The position numbers were made by a program, and so were the translations under genes. Below are positions 44,367 through 55,796 of a stretch of DNA of 64,000 nucleotides, piece by piece (the first letter of the stretch is position 1; each line of letters begins with the position of its first letter). Below the pieces are notes generated by a model that saw only the letters and a list, made by a program, of their open reading frames with translations, was not told the DNA's origin and made no database searches. The stretch lies in contig CM065697.1 of assembly GCA_017654935.2 (NCBI GenBank), positions 44,291,568-44,355,567 on the forward strand. Direction: 5' to 3'. This stretch comes from Phymorhynchus buccinoides (Eukaryota; Mollusca; Gastropoda; Neogastropoda; Raphitomidae).

Positions 44367-44585
44367 GTTTATATACTTGTGGCGGTGCCATAGCCGATGA
44401 GGTTTAACCGAGGCGTGGTTACCGCTACACCTATCTGTATTAATTTAAAAAATCGGGACTTTACTGGTTTCGTACTGCCTCCGGGCATTGCCTCGACTAT
44501 TGTTCCCACCATATTTGTATTTACAAATGTCCCATATGTGTCTGATTCAGACCAAGAGGACGTAAAACACCATTTTCGCCATGCT
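44367..44585 (-). mobile_element. SINE-D, copy 2
   Basis: Reverse of 8150-8300 and 49827-50017; contains GTAAAGTCCCGATTTTTTA and GTTTAACCGAGGCGTGG. Confidence 0.8.
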
Positions 44586-44683
44586 GTGTGCGCATATGCA
44601 CGTACATGGAGACCTTTCAAATGCACTTTGCGGCTCTATAAGAGGCTATGAATAAGTTTAAGAAGGAGACTGTGTGTTGGCAC

Positions 44684-45146
44684 ATGTATGTTACGCCAAA
44701 TCCGTAAAATTGCCTGTTTCATGAAACGGGCAACATGCTTTGCCCTTTGCCCAATTTATGAAATGGACAATGTTTATCACATTTTTGAATCCCCATTCAC
44801 ACAGGTATTGATTCAATGGTATCACAGTTTTCTACATTGTATTTGCACCCCTATCCTGCCCCCCAACTCGACCAGAAGCTAAGTTGGAACATGCCTGAGC
44901 CACATGTTGAATCAAACGTTTTATCAAATTAAGTCTGAATAAAATCATTTAAACTAATCTACAGATCAGATTCCTAATTCATTGGAACCAATTCTTGATC
45001 TATATGTGCTAATGAACGAAAACTATTTTTTATTCATATTGCTTTTCTCAACTGCAAGTTATAAATTGCTATTTCACGAACTGGGCAAACCATTTCGCCC
45101 ATTTCATGAAATGGGCAATTTCGCGGATTGGGCGTAACATATACAT
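44684..45146. mobile_element. Element with ~75-bp inverted ends beside a PTGR3 exon
   Basis: Left ATGTTACGCCAAATCCGTAA...TTTCATGAAACGGGCAA; right TTTCATGAAATGGGCAA...GGATTGGGCGTAACATAT. 463 bp, ending 30 bp from the donor of the exon at 45177-45273. Confidence 0.85.
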
Positions 45147-45176
45147 ATTATGTACAGCACAGCATTGAAGACTCAC

Positions 45177-45273
45177 AGTCAAGGGCAGCATGCTGGTAGA
45201 TTTGAACCCAGTGTAGTTGGTGGTGTATCCAGATATGGCCCCAATCACCATCAAACGGCCGCCAATCGCCAGG
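45177..45273 (-). CDS. PTGR3: PTGR3 exon: Rossmann-fold end (GGRLMVIG)
   Basis: Acceptor GCTATCCCATGCAG, donor TTGACT|GTGAGT. The first base completes Asn, then LAIGGRLMVIGAISGYTT ... STSMLPLT. GRL-VIG-ISGY is conserved in PTGR3 and related quinone-oxidoreductase-like MDR proteins. Flanked within 22-30 nt on both sides by MITEs. Confidence 0.92.
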
Positions 45274-45297
45274 CTGCATGGGATAGCAAACAGCATG

Positions 45298-47260
45298 TAC
45301 AGTGGAGTACACTTAACACAACATTCAGGGGACAAAGAATTTTGTGTGTGATGTCACAAGAAGTTTTTTTCACACGATGGCATCTGTATTTATCTCTTTT
45401 GCGTTAATTTGAATGTACGACTATATTTGTTGGTTGAAAGCGATGTAAAATCTGAATTGTTCTTGATATGGCCACAGGTATAAGAATGTGTGTGTGAGTT
45501 TAATTAAATTTACACCTACTAAAATGATATACCAGAGTATAACAGATTGTGATACCACACCACCCAGTGTTAGAAAGTGGCAACAGCGATATCCACAGGC
45601 AGTCTTGAAATGGGAAAAAATATTCATAAAACATTTCAAAACAACTACTGATTGTCAACTGCGGTGGTTTCAGTTGAGAGTATTACATAGACTCCTGCCC
45701 ACTGAAAGATACTTGTTTTTATGTAAAATTTCAAATTCTCAAACATGTACTTTTTGTGGCATAGAAGATGAAACTTTAGTCCACCTTTTCTGGACTTGTA
45801 ACCATGCTCAGGCATTTTGGACAAACTTTATTTCTTCGATTCATGACGTTTGTAACCATACACAGAATTTTAGTCTTTCAGAAACTCTAGTTTTGCTAGG
45901 ATGGAAACAAAACCAAAAAACAGATAAAGTCATGGATCTGATCATACTATTGGCTAAATTTTATATATTTAAATGTAAGCTAAATAAAGCAATCCCATGT
46001 TTGACAGCCTTTAAAAAGTATCTGAAAAGTCGCTACTGGGTGGAATTGTCTTGTCATTCAATGGAAGGGACTATGGACAAATTCACATATAATTGGAACG
46101 CTTACAAACCTCTGATTGATAGCTGCGAGTGAAAAAGGTAATGTAGTACAATAGATTTATATTGATTTGTGGGCTTGTATTGTTATAACATGCCTTCTTT
46201 TATTTGTTTGTTCTTTAAAGAGATGAGTTTGGCTTGATTAGAGAATGGAAATTATAAACTTTTGTTCTTACCACATAAAACAAAACAAATTTGATTGTGA
46301 CTGACACCCTGAAGAGACCTCTTTTTGGTATGTATACAGGCAGTAGAAGCGAACATTTACATGAATAAGAGAGAGAGGGAGGGGGGGGAGAGAGAGAGAG
46401 GGAGAAAGAGAGAGAGAAAGTTTATGTATGTTCCCGAATGTGTATTTCTACTTGTGAGTGTACGTATTTTCTATGTATATTTGTAGTAATGTTGTGCTAC
46501 ATGATTTATGTTTGCTTAAAAATGGATAAAAAAAACCTCTTGGTAATCACTACTTATTATTATATAAAATGTCCAACCTTCTCATTTCAACATGATTACA
46601 AACTCAGTCACTCACTCATTCACTCTATCAAATCAGTAACACAAAGAAACACTTGATATTTCAAATGCAATTTATTGTTTGACTGATTGATACACTTTTA
46701 TATATGTTATGTTATCCATATATGCTTAATATTGAAAATGCATGTTGATGGATGGGTGGTGAGAGAACGAAGGAATTGTGGAGTGGAAGGAAGAGAGGGA
46801 AATAAAATATGTTATAACAAGTAATAAAAAAAAAAATTAAAAAAAGAAAGAATGTGTGTATGTGTATGTGCATACGTGTGTGAATGTGTGCGTGTGTGTG
46901 TGTTTGGGAGTTGCAATCAGAAGATAAAAGAGGGGGATCCTTGCTTGGCATGCATGGTTTCTGTTGTTTACATTTATATCCCTCCATACGGAACGTGATG
47001 AAAAGGTTTACTGTGTGTGTGTGTGTGCGCGTGAGCGTTTTTGTGTTTTGTTACGTGTTGTGACTATTTGATTTGTAAAATGCAAAAAAAAGGAATTAAA
47101 AATTAAAAAAATTAAAAAAAATTGCGTGTGTCAACCAGTATTTTGTGTTAGGCATTAAGTAATAATAAAGAGGGGTTTCGTCAGTTCAAACAGATTTTTG
47201 TGTGTTAACCAATTGATACTTCATGTTATCAGTTTTGTGTTAAGAGTACTCCACTGCATA
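45298..47260. mobile_element. TACAGTGGAGTAC-family MITE split by a LINE
   Basis: Left part 45298-45349 (TACAGTGGAGTACACTTAAC ... TTTTGTGTG) and right part 47122-47260 (GTGTGTCAACCAGTATTTTG ... AGAGTACTCCACTGC) together match the intact copy at 3103-3279 in reverse. The left edge is 22-24 nt from a PTGR3 acceptor. Confidence 0.85.
45350..47121 (+). mobile_element. 5'-truncated LINE, ORF2 3' end plus 3' UTR and A-rich tail
   Basis: An open frame to 46132 encodes the ORF2 C terminus: WFQLRVLHRLLPTERYLF, then a zinc-binding CTFCGIEDETLVHLFWTC and later LLGWKQNQK and KFYIFKCKLN. The C-x2-C ... H-x4-C pattern is that of the L1/Tx1-like 'LINE RT homolog' end. A 3' UTR of about 950 bp with GA and TG runs ends in TTAAAAAAATTAAAAAAA. 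The boundaries follow from the split MITE. The frame is intact, so the insertion is fairly young. Opposite strand to PTGR3. Confidence 0.85.
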
Positions 47261-47277
47261 AGAGAGTGCTTCAAAAC

Positions 47278-47519
47278 GACAGGACAATGGGCCAATAAGT
47301 CAGAAAGATAGTACCCATAGATGACAGAAAGCAAAGGGAAAAAGGCAGAGTCACAGAGAGCGGCAGATTTGAGGAAGTTTCAAGCACAGAACTTCCAGAA
47401 GGTGGGGGAACTATTTTTACGAAAGACCCCCAGGTATCCCCATGGGGAGAGACTCATGGAGGGGTCGGGGTCGTCCAGCTCCCCGTATGGAGGCACGAGG
47501 CATCCACCCACAGCCCCGT
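47278..47519 (-). mobile_element. SINE-A, 5' half with head
   Basis: High end GGGGCTGTGGGTGGATGCCT on minus; centre present; 3' half missing. Confidence 0.82.
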
Positions 47520-48228
47520 GGTAGAAGGGACGAAATAAGAGAAGACGTGAGAAAAGATCGTTCCTTCTTGTTCAGAAATAAGGGGAGTAATTTCATGGTG
47601 TGTGGGAGTGATCTTGCCTAATTCAATCGGTCAAACAGGGGAAGTCACTCTACCTTCAGCTCTCGTAGCCTATCGACTCGTGTGTTTGAGCAGACATACA
47701 GCACTTAGAACATTCTAAAAAATTATGTCATTTATATTTTTACGTCACATTTTGCAAGTTTTATCAGTTTGTGGCCACCGGCCACCCCTTCTAAAACAAT
47801 GTTTGCAAGCGCTGACTCGCATCCTGCGGTTTCAAGCTTCGACGCTATTGTTGCATTGTTGCTATGGCATTTGACCGAGTAATGGAGGTAAGCAAATCTA
47901 ATTTTCATGAAGTGCCCTCCCCTAGTTTTTCACGAAAATCGTCTATTGAGACAGAAGCCATTGTTAAAAATAATAAAAAAGAGAGAGAACATAAAATTCA
48001 TTTATCCAATGACTGGGTTTTTTTGTTCAATTTTTTTAATTTGCTTTCAAATTTAACACTGAATCTTTGCAAGCAAACGCAAAACTGATTATTCAAGTAG
48101 TTCCTCCACTTCTTGTGAATAGTCTTGCACTCAAATTAATATCAATAATATGCTTAAATTCAAATTTAGATGAAACTTTTTTTTGGGGAACAAAAGTCTA
48201 GTCAAATTGTCTTCTTGAACATCTTTCC

Positions 48229-48543
48229 ACCCGTGAGGACACCGGGGGGTCTTTTGTATAAATAGTTACCCCACCTTCTGGAAGTTCTGTGCTTGTAACT
48301 TCCTCTAATCTGTCACTCTCTTTGACTCTGCCTTTTCCCTTTGCTTACTGTCATCTACTATCTTTCTGCCTTACCAGTCCATTCTCCTGCCCTTTTTTTC
48401 AAAAAATACTTTCAAAAAGATTTCCTCTGGCTAAAGTCGGACTTGCTGGGCCTAACTATTTCTTAGTAAGGCACATAATGGCAGCATGATGCATCTATGC
48501 TAATTATTGACAGGAAACTGATCGTTCGAGGAAGAAGAAAAAA
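48229..48543 (+). mobile_element. SINE-A, alternative 3' subfamily
   Basis: CCCGTGAGGACACCGGGGGG, centre, GTCGGACTTGCTGGGCCTAA, TGACAGGAAACTGATCG, and GAGGAAGAAGAAAAA tail. Confidence 0.85.
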
Positions 48544-48564
48544 ATCTTTCGTTCATCTGTAGAG

Positions 48565-48945
48565 TGTAGAGTGGCACAGTGGTAGCGCGTTTGCCTCGTG
48601 TCAAGTAAACCCGAGTTTGAACCTGGGTACAGGGGATTTTTTCTCTCACTTTGCACTAGGCCTTACGGTCTGAATGTGGAGTCTTTCAGATAAACTGAGG
48701 TCCCATGTGCCCATGCACTTAGCATACGCTAAACCCAGTGGCAACGAAAAAGTTCTCATTTGGTCAAAATTTAACCCCCCCCCCCCCCCTTCTTTTCTCA
48801 TCAGTCACACAAAAATCACATGCCAAAAAAAAAGTTTAAAAAAAAGAGTGGCGCGCTTCTGGCTGCGACACGCTCTCCAGGTGGGAGCATCCCGAATTTC
48901 GCAGAGACGCCTCTGTGACTATAAAGTACCTAATACCTCAATGAG
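48565..48945 (+). mobile_element. SINE-B, tRNA-derived, near full length
   Basis: Head GGCACAGTGGTAGCGCGTTT (A box) and CCGAGTTTGAACCTGGG (B box), then GTTTTTTCTCTCACTT-like sequence, CAGTGGCAACGAAAAAG, and a 3' part CTGTGACTATAAAGTACC. The head clearly derives from a tRNA. A poly-C run at 48776-48789 is an internal expansion. Confidence 0.85.
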
Positions 48946-49031
48946 GATTTAGAGCTACCTGACCTCCTTCTTACCTCTGATCGTCATCCTTTCTCTATCC
49001 TGACCAACCCTTTACCTCACAACTAACTTAC

Positions 49032-49093
49032 TTGTTCAGGCACGTTTCAAAGACGGCACCTCCAACAGATTCGTAGACAACGTCAACGCCATT
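49032..49093 (-). CDS. PTGR3: PTGR3 exon: GVDVVYESVGG
   Basis: Acceptor ATCTATTTCAG, donor AACAA|GTAAGT (phase 2). Reads NGVDVVYESVGGAVFETCLN. The DVVYESVGG motif is a hallmark of the NADPH-binding domain of PTGR3-type MDR enzymes. Confidence 0.92.
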
Positions 49094-49250
49094 CTGAAAT
49101 AGATTAAATGAATCGAATCAAGTCAAGGTAAAAAAGAGACAAACACTGACTCGTGTTAACACCACTGGAATGTTGATGAATAGAATCACTAAACTGGCAT
49201 GAAAAATAATTATTTTAGTAACAACACCCTATCTACCATATTTTATGGAG

Positions 49251-49638
49251 TACAGTGGTACCTCCCTTATAAGACTCCCTCCCACATGAGATCTACTTCT
49301 CTGAGACATTGCCCTTCTTTGTAAGCATTAAAATTACCTCCCTTATAAGACCCCTCCCTTATTGGGGTCTGCAACGAACACCTTTTGCAAGAGTGAATGC
49401 CCTTGGTGGGTGGGGAAAGATGGTTCAGTACTGACCAAATAGGGGGATAACTCTCGCCAATAACCCCTATTTGATGCCACTAAATGGCTGCCTTTCGCAA
49501 GAGTGAATGCCCTTGTCAGTACTGACCAGCAAGGGCATCACTCTCACTGTCAAGGGCGATAATAACCCTAGTTGCAGAGGCCTATAAGACCTCATTTTGG
49601 ATGATTTTTGGAGGTCTCATAAGGGAGGTTCCACTGTA
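49251..49638. mobile_element. TACAGTGGAACC-family MITE with nested insertion
   Basis: Ends TACAGTGGTACCTCCC and GGGAGGTTCCACTGTA. About 49375-49580 is a second element (GTCTGCAACG ... GTTGCAGAGGCC) also found alone at 50612-50829. Confidence 0.82.
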
Positions 49639-49750
49639 TAAGGTAATACTTTTTCTTGCAGACTGAGATCGCCTTATACTGTGACTGATGATACAGTAAG
49701 GAAATAGAGTAACAAAATCTGCAGTTTGAGTCAAATTTGGGGTGTGCGCC

Positions 49751-50379
49751 TTATAGCACTGTTTCAAAATGAAAACGGAAGTAACAGACGAGTTGTGTGC
49801 CCGTTAGGACACTTAGTTCCGGTTAGAAGAGAAGAAGAAAAATGGTGCTTTACGTCCTCTCGGTATGGAACAGACACATATGGGACATTTGTAAATACAA
49901 AGATGGTGGGAACAATGCTGGAGGCAATGCCCAGAGGCAGTGCAACACCAGTAAAGTCCCGATTTTTTTAACAATACAGATAGGTGTAGCGGTAACCATG
50001 CCTCGGTTAAACCCTGATTAGTTCCGGTTAGGAAATGCTGTAAACACGGCATGGCTGCTCCGTAATTGAAATAGAGGGGTGTTTAATTGCTCAGTTATCA
50101 GTTTGTAGATTTAATAATATTAAGTCCTGTTTCATGTTTCTTTCTTAAAGTGTTTACATTCGTTGACTATAAACAGTTATGTTCTTATTTGTTTACTTGA
50201 TACGACCACATTAATACCCTAAGACTTGAAGACAAGAACAAAATATAGTTGTTGTTGAAGGTAGGTAACTTCCATTTTTTTAATTCTAATTTTGAACCGG
50301 AACTACCCCAAACCGACTTCAAGACGAGACAGTAGGGAAAGATAACCCCAAAAGACCGAATTATGAATCAGTGCTATAG
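49751..50379. mobile_element. CTATAGCACTGTTTC-ended MITE, copy 2, with SINE inside
   Basis: Reverse of 34745-35162 and about 205 bp longer because SINE-D and its target duplication lie inside. Confidence 0.88.
49827..50017. mobile_element. SINE-D, copy 3, with 14-bp target-site duplication
   Basis: Flanked by perfect TTAGTTCCGGTTAG repeats (49813-49826 and 50018-50031). One end has GAAGAAGAAA. This fixes the SINE-D limits at about 190 bp. Confidence 0.9.
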
Positions 50380-50411
50380 TCCGTAAAATATGGTAGTTAA
50401 AAATAGTATAA

Positions 50412-50547
50412 TACTGTGGAACCTCCCTGACATTGCCTGCCTTTGTAAAGTATTAAAATTACCTCCCTATTACAGCTCCCTTCCAGCTTAAGACCTTATT
50501 TTGGATGATTTGTTTCCAGGTGTCAATAGGGAGGCTCCACTGTAGTA
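50412..50547. mobile_element. TACAGTGGAACC-family MITE, diverged copy
   Basis: TACTGTGGAACCTCCC ... AGGGAGGCTCCACTGTAG with a shortened interior. Confidence 0.78.
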
Positions 50548-50611
50548 AACAGCTGAAAGTAGTAAAGTGCTCAATGAAGAACGCTATGTAGCAGGGTGGG
50601 GAGGCCTTCCG

Positions 50612-50829
50612 CATTGGCCACTGCAACTAGGGTTATTAACTCCCTCGACAGCGAGACTTAAGCCCTTGTTGGTCAGTATCCAAAAGGGCATTCACTCTTG
50701 CAAAAGGCAGCCATTCAGTGGCCTCAAATAGGGTTATTGGCGAGAGTTATGCCCTTGTTTGGGTGTCAGTACTCGAGCATCTACCAAGGGCATTCACTCT
50801 TGCAAAAGGTGATCGTTGCAGTGGCCAAT
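50612..50829. mobile_element. MITE with TTGGCCACTGCAAC ends
   Basis: TTGGCCACTGCAAC at left, GTTGCAGTGGCCAA at right, perfect 14-bp inverted repeat. Interior shares AAGGGCATTCACTCTTGCAA with 49375-49580. Confidence 0.85.
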
Positions 50830-50861
50830 ACATACTGAATTCAGTCTTCTTGAACATCTTT

Positions 50862-51196
50862 CCACCCGTGAGGACACCTTTTGTATAAATAGTTCCCCCA
50901 CCTTCTGGAAGTTCTGTGCTTGCAACTTCCTTTAATCTGGCACTCTCTTTGACTCTACCTTTTTCCTTTGCTTTCTATCACCTACTATCTTTCTGACTTA
51001 TCAGCCCCCATTCTCCCGCCTTTTCCCCCAAAACATCTTCCAAGTAACTTTTCTTCCTTTGAGCTCCTCCGAAATCGGCATGTGTCGGCTGTACGCAGCG
51101 GGGAGACCAGTGGAAACTGAAAAGTGAAAACGGACACATACGTACTTGACCATGATGGCCTTTTGGCCTGGGAACGCAGAAGTAGAAGAAGAAACC
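50862..51196 (+). mobile_element. SINE-A, 5'-truncated
   Basis: CCCGTGAGGACACC, centre, GGCCTGGGAACGCAGAAGTAG and GAAGAAGAA tail. Confidence 0.85.
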
Positions 51197-51642
51197 CCTT
51201 ATTCTGCAGGATGGTTGGGAGCCCTGTGGCTACGCAGATAACTTCATGGGTGCTCCTGGGAAATTTCAAAAATCCTGCAAGGTAGGGGTCCAGGGGATGC
51301 CCAGTTAACAACTTGATTTAAACAATCCGAAAAATATAAAGTTCCTGGTAAAGGCATGTAAATATTTATTCATTTATTTTATATTCTACACATGCGAGAA
51401 ACTGACAAAACGTTTATAAATATGAAATTCGTTGCTTCTCAAATTATCATAATCCGGCGATGCCGGCTCCAGGCAATGATAAAAATCCTGCATTTCAGGA
51501 CATCATGAAAGCAGCAGCATCCATGTAAGTAAGTAAGTAATAGTACATTTATATAGCGCTTTACCTCAAATGAGCCCAAAGCGCTTTAGGCACTGTAACT
51601 TTGTTTATCTACTTGTTGGTACACAGTTAAAACCCCACTCAC

Positions 51643-51714
51643 GGGATACTCTGCTTTCAGCACATCATTGATATCCTCCTTCTTGTAGTTGATTGGTCGG
51701 TCACAGCCAATACT
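51643..51714 (-). CDS. PTGR3: PTGR3 exon: GCDRPINYK
   Basis: 24 codons, phase 0. Acceptor TTTTTTCCAG, donor CCC|GTGAGT. Reads [20 protein letters not shown] then AEYP, matching the conserved [11 protein letters not shown] segment. In this family that region follows the second beta strand of the cofactor fold. Confidence 0.92.
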
Positions 51715-51757
51715 CTGGAAAAAACCACAGCATATATAATTGTATTATTATTACTAC

Positions 51758-51926
51758 CATATTTTTCTGACTATAAGGCGCACCTTTGAATAAGGCGCAC
51801 CCCCCAAATTTACCCATATTTCAGATTTTGTTATTATATTTTCTTACTATTTTATCAGTCATATTATAAGGCGCCAAGGACTGAGTCTTGGAAAAAAGTA
51901 TCGCCTTATAGTCAGAAAAATACGGT
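51758..51926. mobile_element. TATAAGGCGC-type MITE, complete copy
   Basis: TACCATATTTTTCTGACTAT at left is complementary to the right end ATAGTCAGAAAAATACGGTA. The interior has AAGGCGCACC and GATTTTGTTATTATA. It lies about 40 bp from the 51643-51714 acceptor. Confidence 0.9.
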
Positions 51927-52045
51927 ATATGAACATTTAGCACACATAATCAATCTAATGCCCTAGGTGTTGACTATATAATATATTATAAAAGACACAT
52001 ATAACATAACATATAACATAGATAGGTAAAAAAAACAAGGTGAAG

Positions 52046-52055
52046 GGAAAAGTAC

Positions 52056-52112
<57 letters not shown>
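52046..52112. repeat. (GA)n microsatellite
   Basis: Pure GA, followed by GA-rich sequence. A LINE 3' end (ACTTTATTTAACAAGGATAA ... CTGTCCTTGG) follows at 52170-52240, with relatives at 52568-52640 and 54432-54505. Confidence 0.95.
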
Positions 52113-52115
<3 letters not shown>

Positions 52116-52815
52116 CACATACAGAGACTGAGACAGATTTGAGACATAGAGAGAGAGACGGAAACACTGACACTGAACTTTATTTAACAAGGATAAAGAT
52201 TTTAGGCGATGCCTATTCTTACAATCTGTCCTTGGATAAAAGAAAAAGAATTAAATTGCTAGAAACATGAAAGAAGAAAAAAAATCGCTACAAGAAACGC
52301 ATTTGAACAGACAGATAGAGATAGAGAGAGACAGGGAGAGAGAGAGGGAATGACAGAAACAGTCAACTTAGCCCGTTCATTTCACTGCACATCACCGCTG
52401 CGGTCGAGTGAGTCCAAACCTAGTGGTAGCCTTTGTTGGGGAGAGAGAATGAGGGAGGGAGAGGAGAGAGAGACTCAACTCTCCTCCATACTTTGGACCC
52501 ACTCAACCGTCAGGTGGTGAGTGAACGAGCTGAGTCGCTCATTGAAAGAGGGAGAGAGAGAGACTTCAGACACTTTATTTTACAAGGATAAGAATTTAGG
52601 CTGGGCCTAGTCTTCCATTCTGTCCTTGGTTCTAAGCATGCAACACATAACTAATACTATTAATGAACATTGAGACACAGGAATATCGCCAACAGAAACA
52701 ACAATGATTAACAGTAATATAGCAACGACATGGTAGGCAGAGCATCAACATCAGCAATCAAAACAAACAGAACAGAAAACTAACCAACCGAATAAACAAA
52801 CAAACAAATAAATAA

Positions 52816-52985
52816 ATGAAAACACCTCTTCCACTACAATTCACTTCTTCTACTACCATTACTACTACTATTACTGTTACTGTTACTACCACCATCGCCA
52901 CCACACCACTACTACTACTACTACCTCCACCACCACCACCATCACTACTACTACCACTACCACTACCACTACAGTGCCACAGTAA
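52816..52985. repeat. ACT/ACC trinucleotide-rich tract
   Basis: ACTACTACTACT and CCACCACCACCACC runs; no gene. Confidence 0.9.
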
Positions 52986-53327
52986 TATAACAATGACATG
53001 GAGAAAGGGAGACTGAAGACAAAGACTTCAATTCACAGAATAATGCTACACCTGATTGGGGGCGTTTAAAAATATTCTGGCAAATTCCTCCAGAGTAAAT
53101 AAAATGTTTTATTTATAGAGGGTTAAATCTCCTCCGAAATCGGAATGTCAACTGAATGCAGCGAGGACACCAGTGAAAACTGGAAAACGGACACATACGT
53201 ACCCATTGTGGCCTTATGGCCCGGGAACGCAAAACAATAAGAAGAGTGTTAAATGCATTATCAGTCACCTCTGTGAAATACCCAGAAAAAATACTATCAG
53301 TTATCTCAGCGACACGCCCAAACTTAC

Positions 53328-53507
53328 TATAGTGGAACCTCCCTTATAAGACCTTCAAAAATCATCCAAAATGAGGTCTTATAAGGGAGGGGTCTTATAA
53401 GGGATGTAATTTTAATACTTACAAAGAAGGGCAATGTCTCAGAGAAGTAGGTCTTATGTGGGAGGGAGTCTTATAATGGGAGGTCTTATAAGGGAGGTTC
53501 CACTGTA
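53328..53507. mobile_element. TACAGTGGAACC-family MITE, complete copy
   Basis: TATAGTGGAACCTCCC ... GGGAGGTTCCACTGTA with an intact interior. Confidence 0.9.
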
Positions 53508-53587
53508 TCACCAAAAGAAACAATGAAGGCTGCCCGCACCGTTTGGCATTTCCTGGAGATGTTTGATACTACATTTAGACATTTGTT

Positions 53588-53885
53588 TGTTGTTGTACCC
53601 TGGCTAAAAGACTCCAGGGATAATCCCAACAGAACAGCTGAAGCGCTTGAACACCATGGTACAAATGCACCAGCTAGGGATGAGAACATTACGTGTGCGA
53701 CTGATTTTGATTACTCTGCCACGTGAGCAGCCGCACTCCGATTTTGGAGACGGGTGATGTTATGCTAGGAGCTTGTCATGGCTAAAGGCAATCACCGAAT
53801 AATTATGCATAGCATAACAACATTTTGATGTAGCCTTGGTGTTCTAGTCTATGTCAATTTGTATGACACAGCCTTAAGCCAAGGC
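53588..53885 (-). mobile_element. SINE-C, copy 6
   Basis: TGTTGTTGTACCCTGGC tail side at left; runs to TAAGCCAAGGCGG at right. Confidence 0.8.
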
Positions 53886-53909
53886 GGATTTAGGCATTTA
53901 AACCTGGTG

Positions 53910-54308
53910 ACGGGGCATCTGGTGGTTGCCTCGTGCCTCCATACGGGGAGCTGGACGACCCCACCCCATCCACAAGTCTCTCCCCGTGGGGATACCAGAG
54001 GATCTTTTGCATAAATAGTTCCTCCACCTTCTGGAAGTTCTGTGCTTGTAACTTCCTCTAATCTGCCACTCTCTTTGACTCTGCCTTTCCCCTTTGCTTT
54101 CTATCATCTGCTATCTTTCTGACTTATTGGCCCATTCTCCTGCCTTTAAACACATCTTCCAAATATTTGTTCTCCTTTGAGTTTCTCCGAAATCGAAAAT
54201 GTGTCGGCTGCACGCAGCGGGGAGACGAGTGAAAACTGAAAACCGGACACATACATACCTTACCCATTATGGCCATACGGCCTGGGAACGCATAGGAAGA
54301 AGAAGAAA
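53910..54308 (+). mobile_element. SINE-A, near full length, ending at a PTGR3 donor
   Basis: Head GGCATCTGGTGGTTGCC, CATACGGGGAGCTGGACGAC, centre, GGCCTGGGAACGCATAGG, and AGAAGAAGAAAC tail. The tail ends about 9 nt from the donor hexamer of the next PTGR3 exon (minus strand). Confidence 0.88.
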
Positions 54309-54322
54309 CCTGGTGAGTTTAC

Positions 54323-54397
54323 CTTGAGGAACTCCACCTTGTCGTCTGTGGAACACGTGCCGATGACTTCACAGCCTGCATTCTTACACCACTGCAC
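54323..54397 (-). CDS. PTGR3: PTGR3 exon: cofactor-binding segment EVIGTCSTDDK
   Basis: 25 codons, phase 0. Acceptor CTGTCCCCAG, donor CTCAAG|GTAAAC. Reads VQWCKNAGCEVIGTCSTDDK then VEFLK, matching QL-K-A-C-VIGTCSS-EK in PTGR3. These residues contact the NADP(H) ribose/phosphate in the family. Confidence 0.92.
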
Positions 54398-54540
54398 CTG
54401 GGGACAGACAGAGACAAAGAGAAAAAGAGGGACACTGGACAACTTTATTAAACGAGGATTAAGATTTTAGGCAAGGCCTATTCTTCCAATCTGTCCTTGG
54501 TTAATTAAGGAAAACAACAAAAACACATAGAAACATGGAA

Positions 54541-55087
54541 AACAAAAGGAACATGTGCAACGCCCAGCGGCTGCAAAGTCCCCTCGCAGCATCGCCGAGC
54601 TACTCGGAAATCGGAATGTGTCGACTGTACACATACATAAAAACGCATCAAAACAGCACGTAACTACATAAAGAACGCATCAGAACAGCACGTAACTGAA
54701 TAGGTTTTTTATATATAGCCTTGGGGTTCGGACCCATGATTTGAGAGCGCGCGATCATGCGCACACGAGCGCACAGAAAAATTCATGACAACTGTGTTAT
54801 AGACCATTCATCAAGAAATGTGAAAAAAACTACATTGAAATACATGCAAAACTTCGCGAGATATTAGCGATTATGTGTTTTGGGGTTTGAACCCCGTAAC
54901 TGGCGCGACCTTGACCTTAATGTAAAACTAAATACATCAGTGGATAGCTTGCATCTTGGCAAACTAGTATACAAAATTTGATGATGATAGACTGAATAGT
55001 TTTTTAGTAAAACGGACGGACGGACGGAGGCACGCCGGACGGATCAGACAAAAACAATAGCTCCCCGAACCTTCGGCTCGGGGACTA
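54541..55087. mobile_element. Interspersed element with GGAC repeat, copy 2
   Basis: Matches 9846-10440 throughout; the GGAC run is shorter. Confidence 0.82.
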
Positions 55088-55541
55088 AAAACGATTACAT
55101 ACAAGAAATGCAATCAAACACATAAATACATGGGTGCAACTACACATAATGAAAAAAACCTGAAAGGCCGAGGTCCAGGGGGTAATGTCCCCCTGCAGTA
55201 TTTCTGTTTTGTTTCCCGCACAGAAGAGGTCGCAAGCCATCTGACTCGATCAGTGAAATTTAGAACCCGCCCTATTCGGCCCTGTCACCTGACTGAGTCA
55301 GACTGATCAAGCAGGATGGTATGCAAATGAGGTGAAACGTCACGACCTGATCGAGTCACATGAGGCAGTCGCATAGTCTGTCTCCAGCTTAAAACGATAC
55401 AATGTAATCGTCTAAATACAAAGCAAAAATAAACAAATACAATTAAAAATGACTGTTGTTATATAATAAAATCAACATACATACTAACACAAGTTATCAA
55501 ACACACTAGCAGATACACATGTCAGGACCGGATCGGGGGGT

Positions 55542-55573
<32 letters not shown>

Positions 55574-55796
55574 ACTGGTTTCCGGGAAAAAACCCTCTGC
55601 CCCAAGCATGTACCTCATACAAGAATGAAAACTAAGAAAATGTCTACATTTGTGCCTTAATAATCACTAAATTGCTAGATTTTCCCTGGACTTCGCCCCC
55701 TAGGCCCCCAAAAGGATGTTGCCCCTTAACCTGGAACCTATGCAACTCCCTGGACCCCCCGCCAGAACACCCCCCCCCCCCCTTACGAATCACTTC

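Larger units (their letters stand above)
49640..50395. mobile_element. TATAAGGCGC-type MITE, outermost of three nested elements
   Basis: Left part 49640-49755 (TTCTTGCAGACTGAGATCGC ... GTGTGCGCCTTATAG) and right end TATAGTCCGTAAAATATGGTA; interrupted by the element at 49751-50379. Confidence 0.75.

Noticed and set aside
45488..46132. Host gene with zinc-binding CTFC motif
   Set aside because: The motif set and A-rich tail fit the end of a LINE ORF2, and the flanking split MITE shows it is an insertion.
47864..47887. Possible mini first exon MAFDRVME with donor GTAAGC on plus
   Set aside because: No partner exon, no similarity and no supporting promoter; one ATG plus GTAAG is expected by chance in an AT-rich intron.
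48575..48640. Possible tRNA gene
   Set aside because: A and B boxes are present but the fold is incomplete and the sequence continues into a repeated SINE body; likewise 2480-2575.
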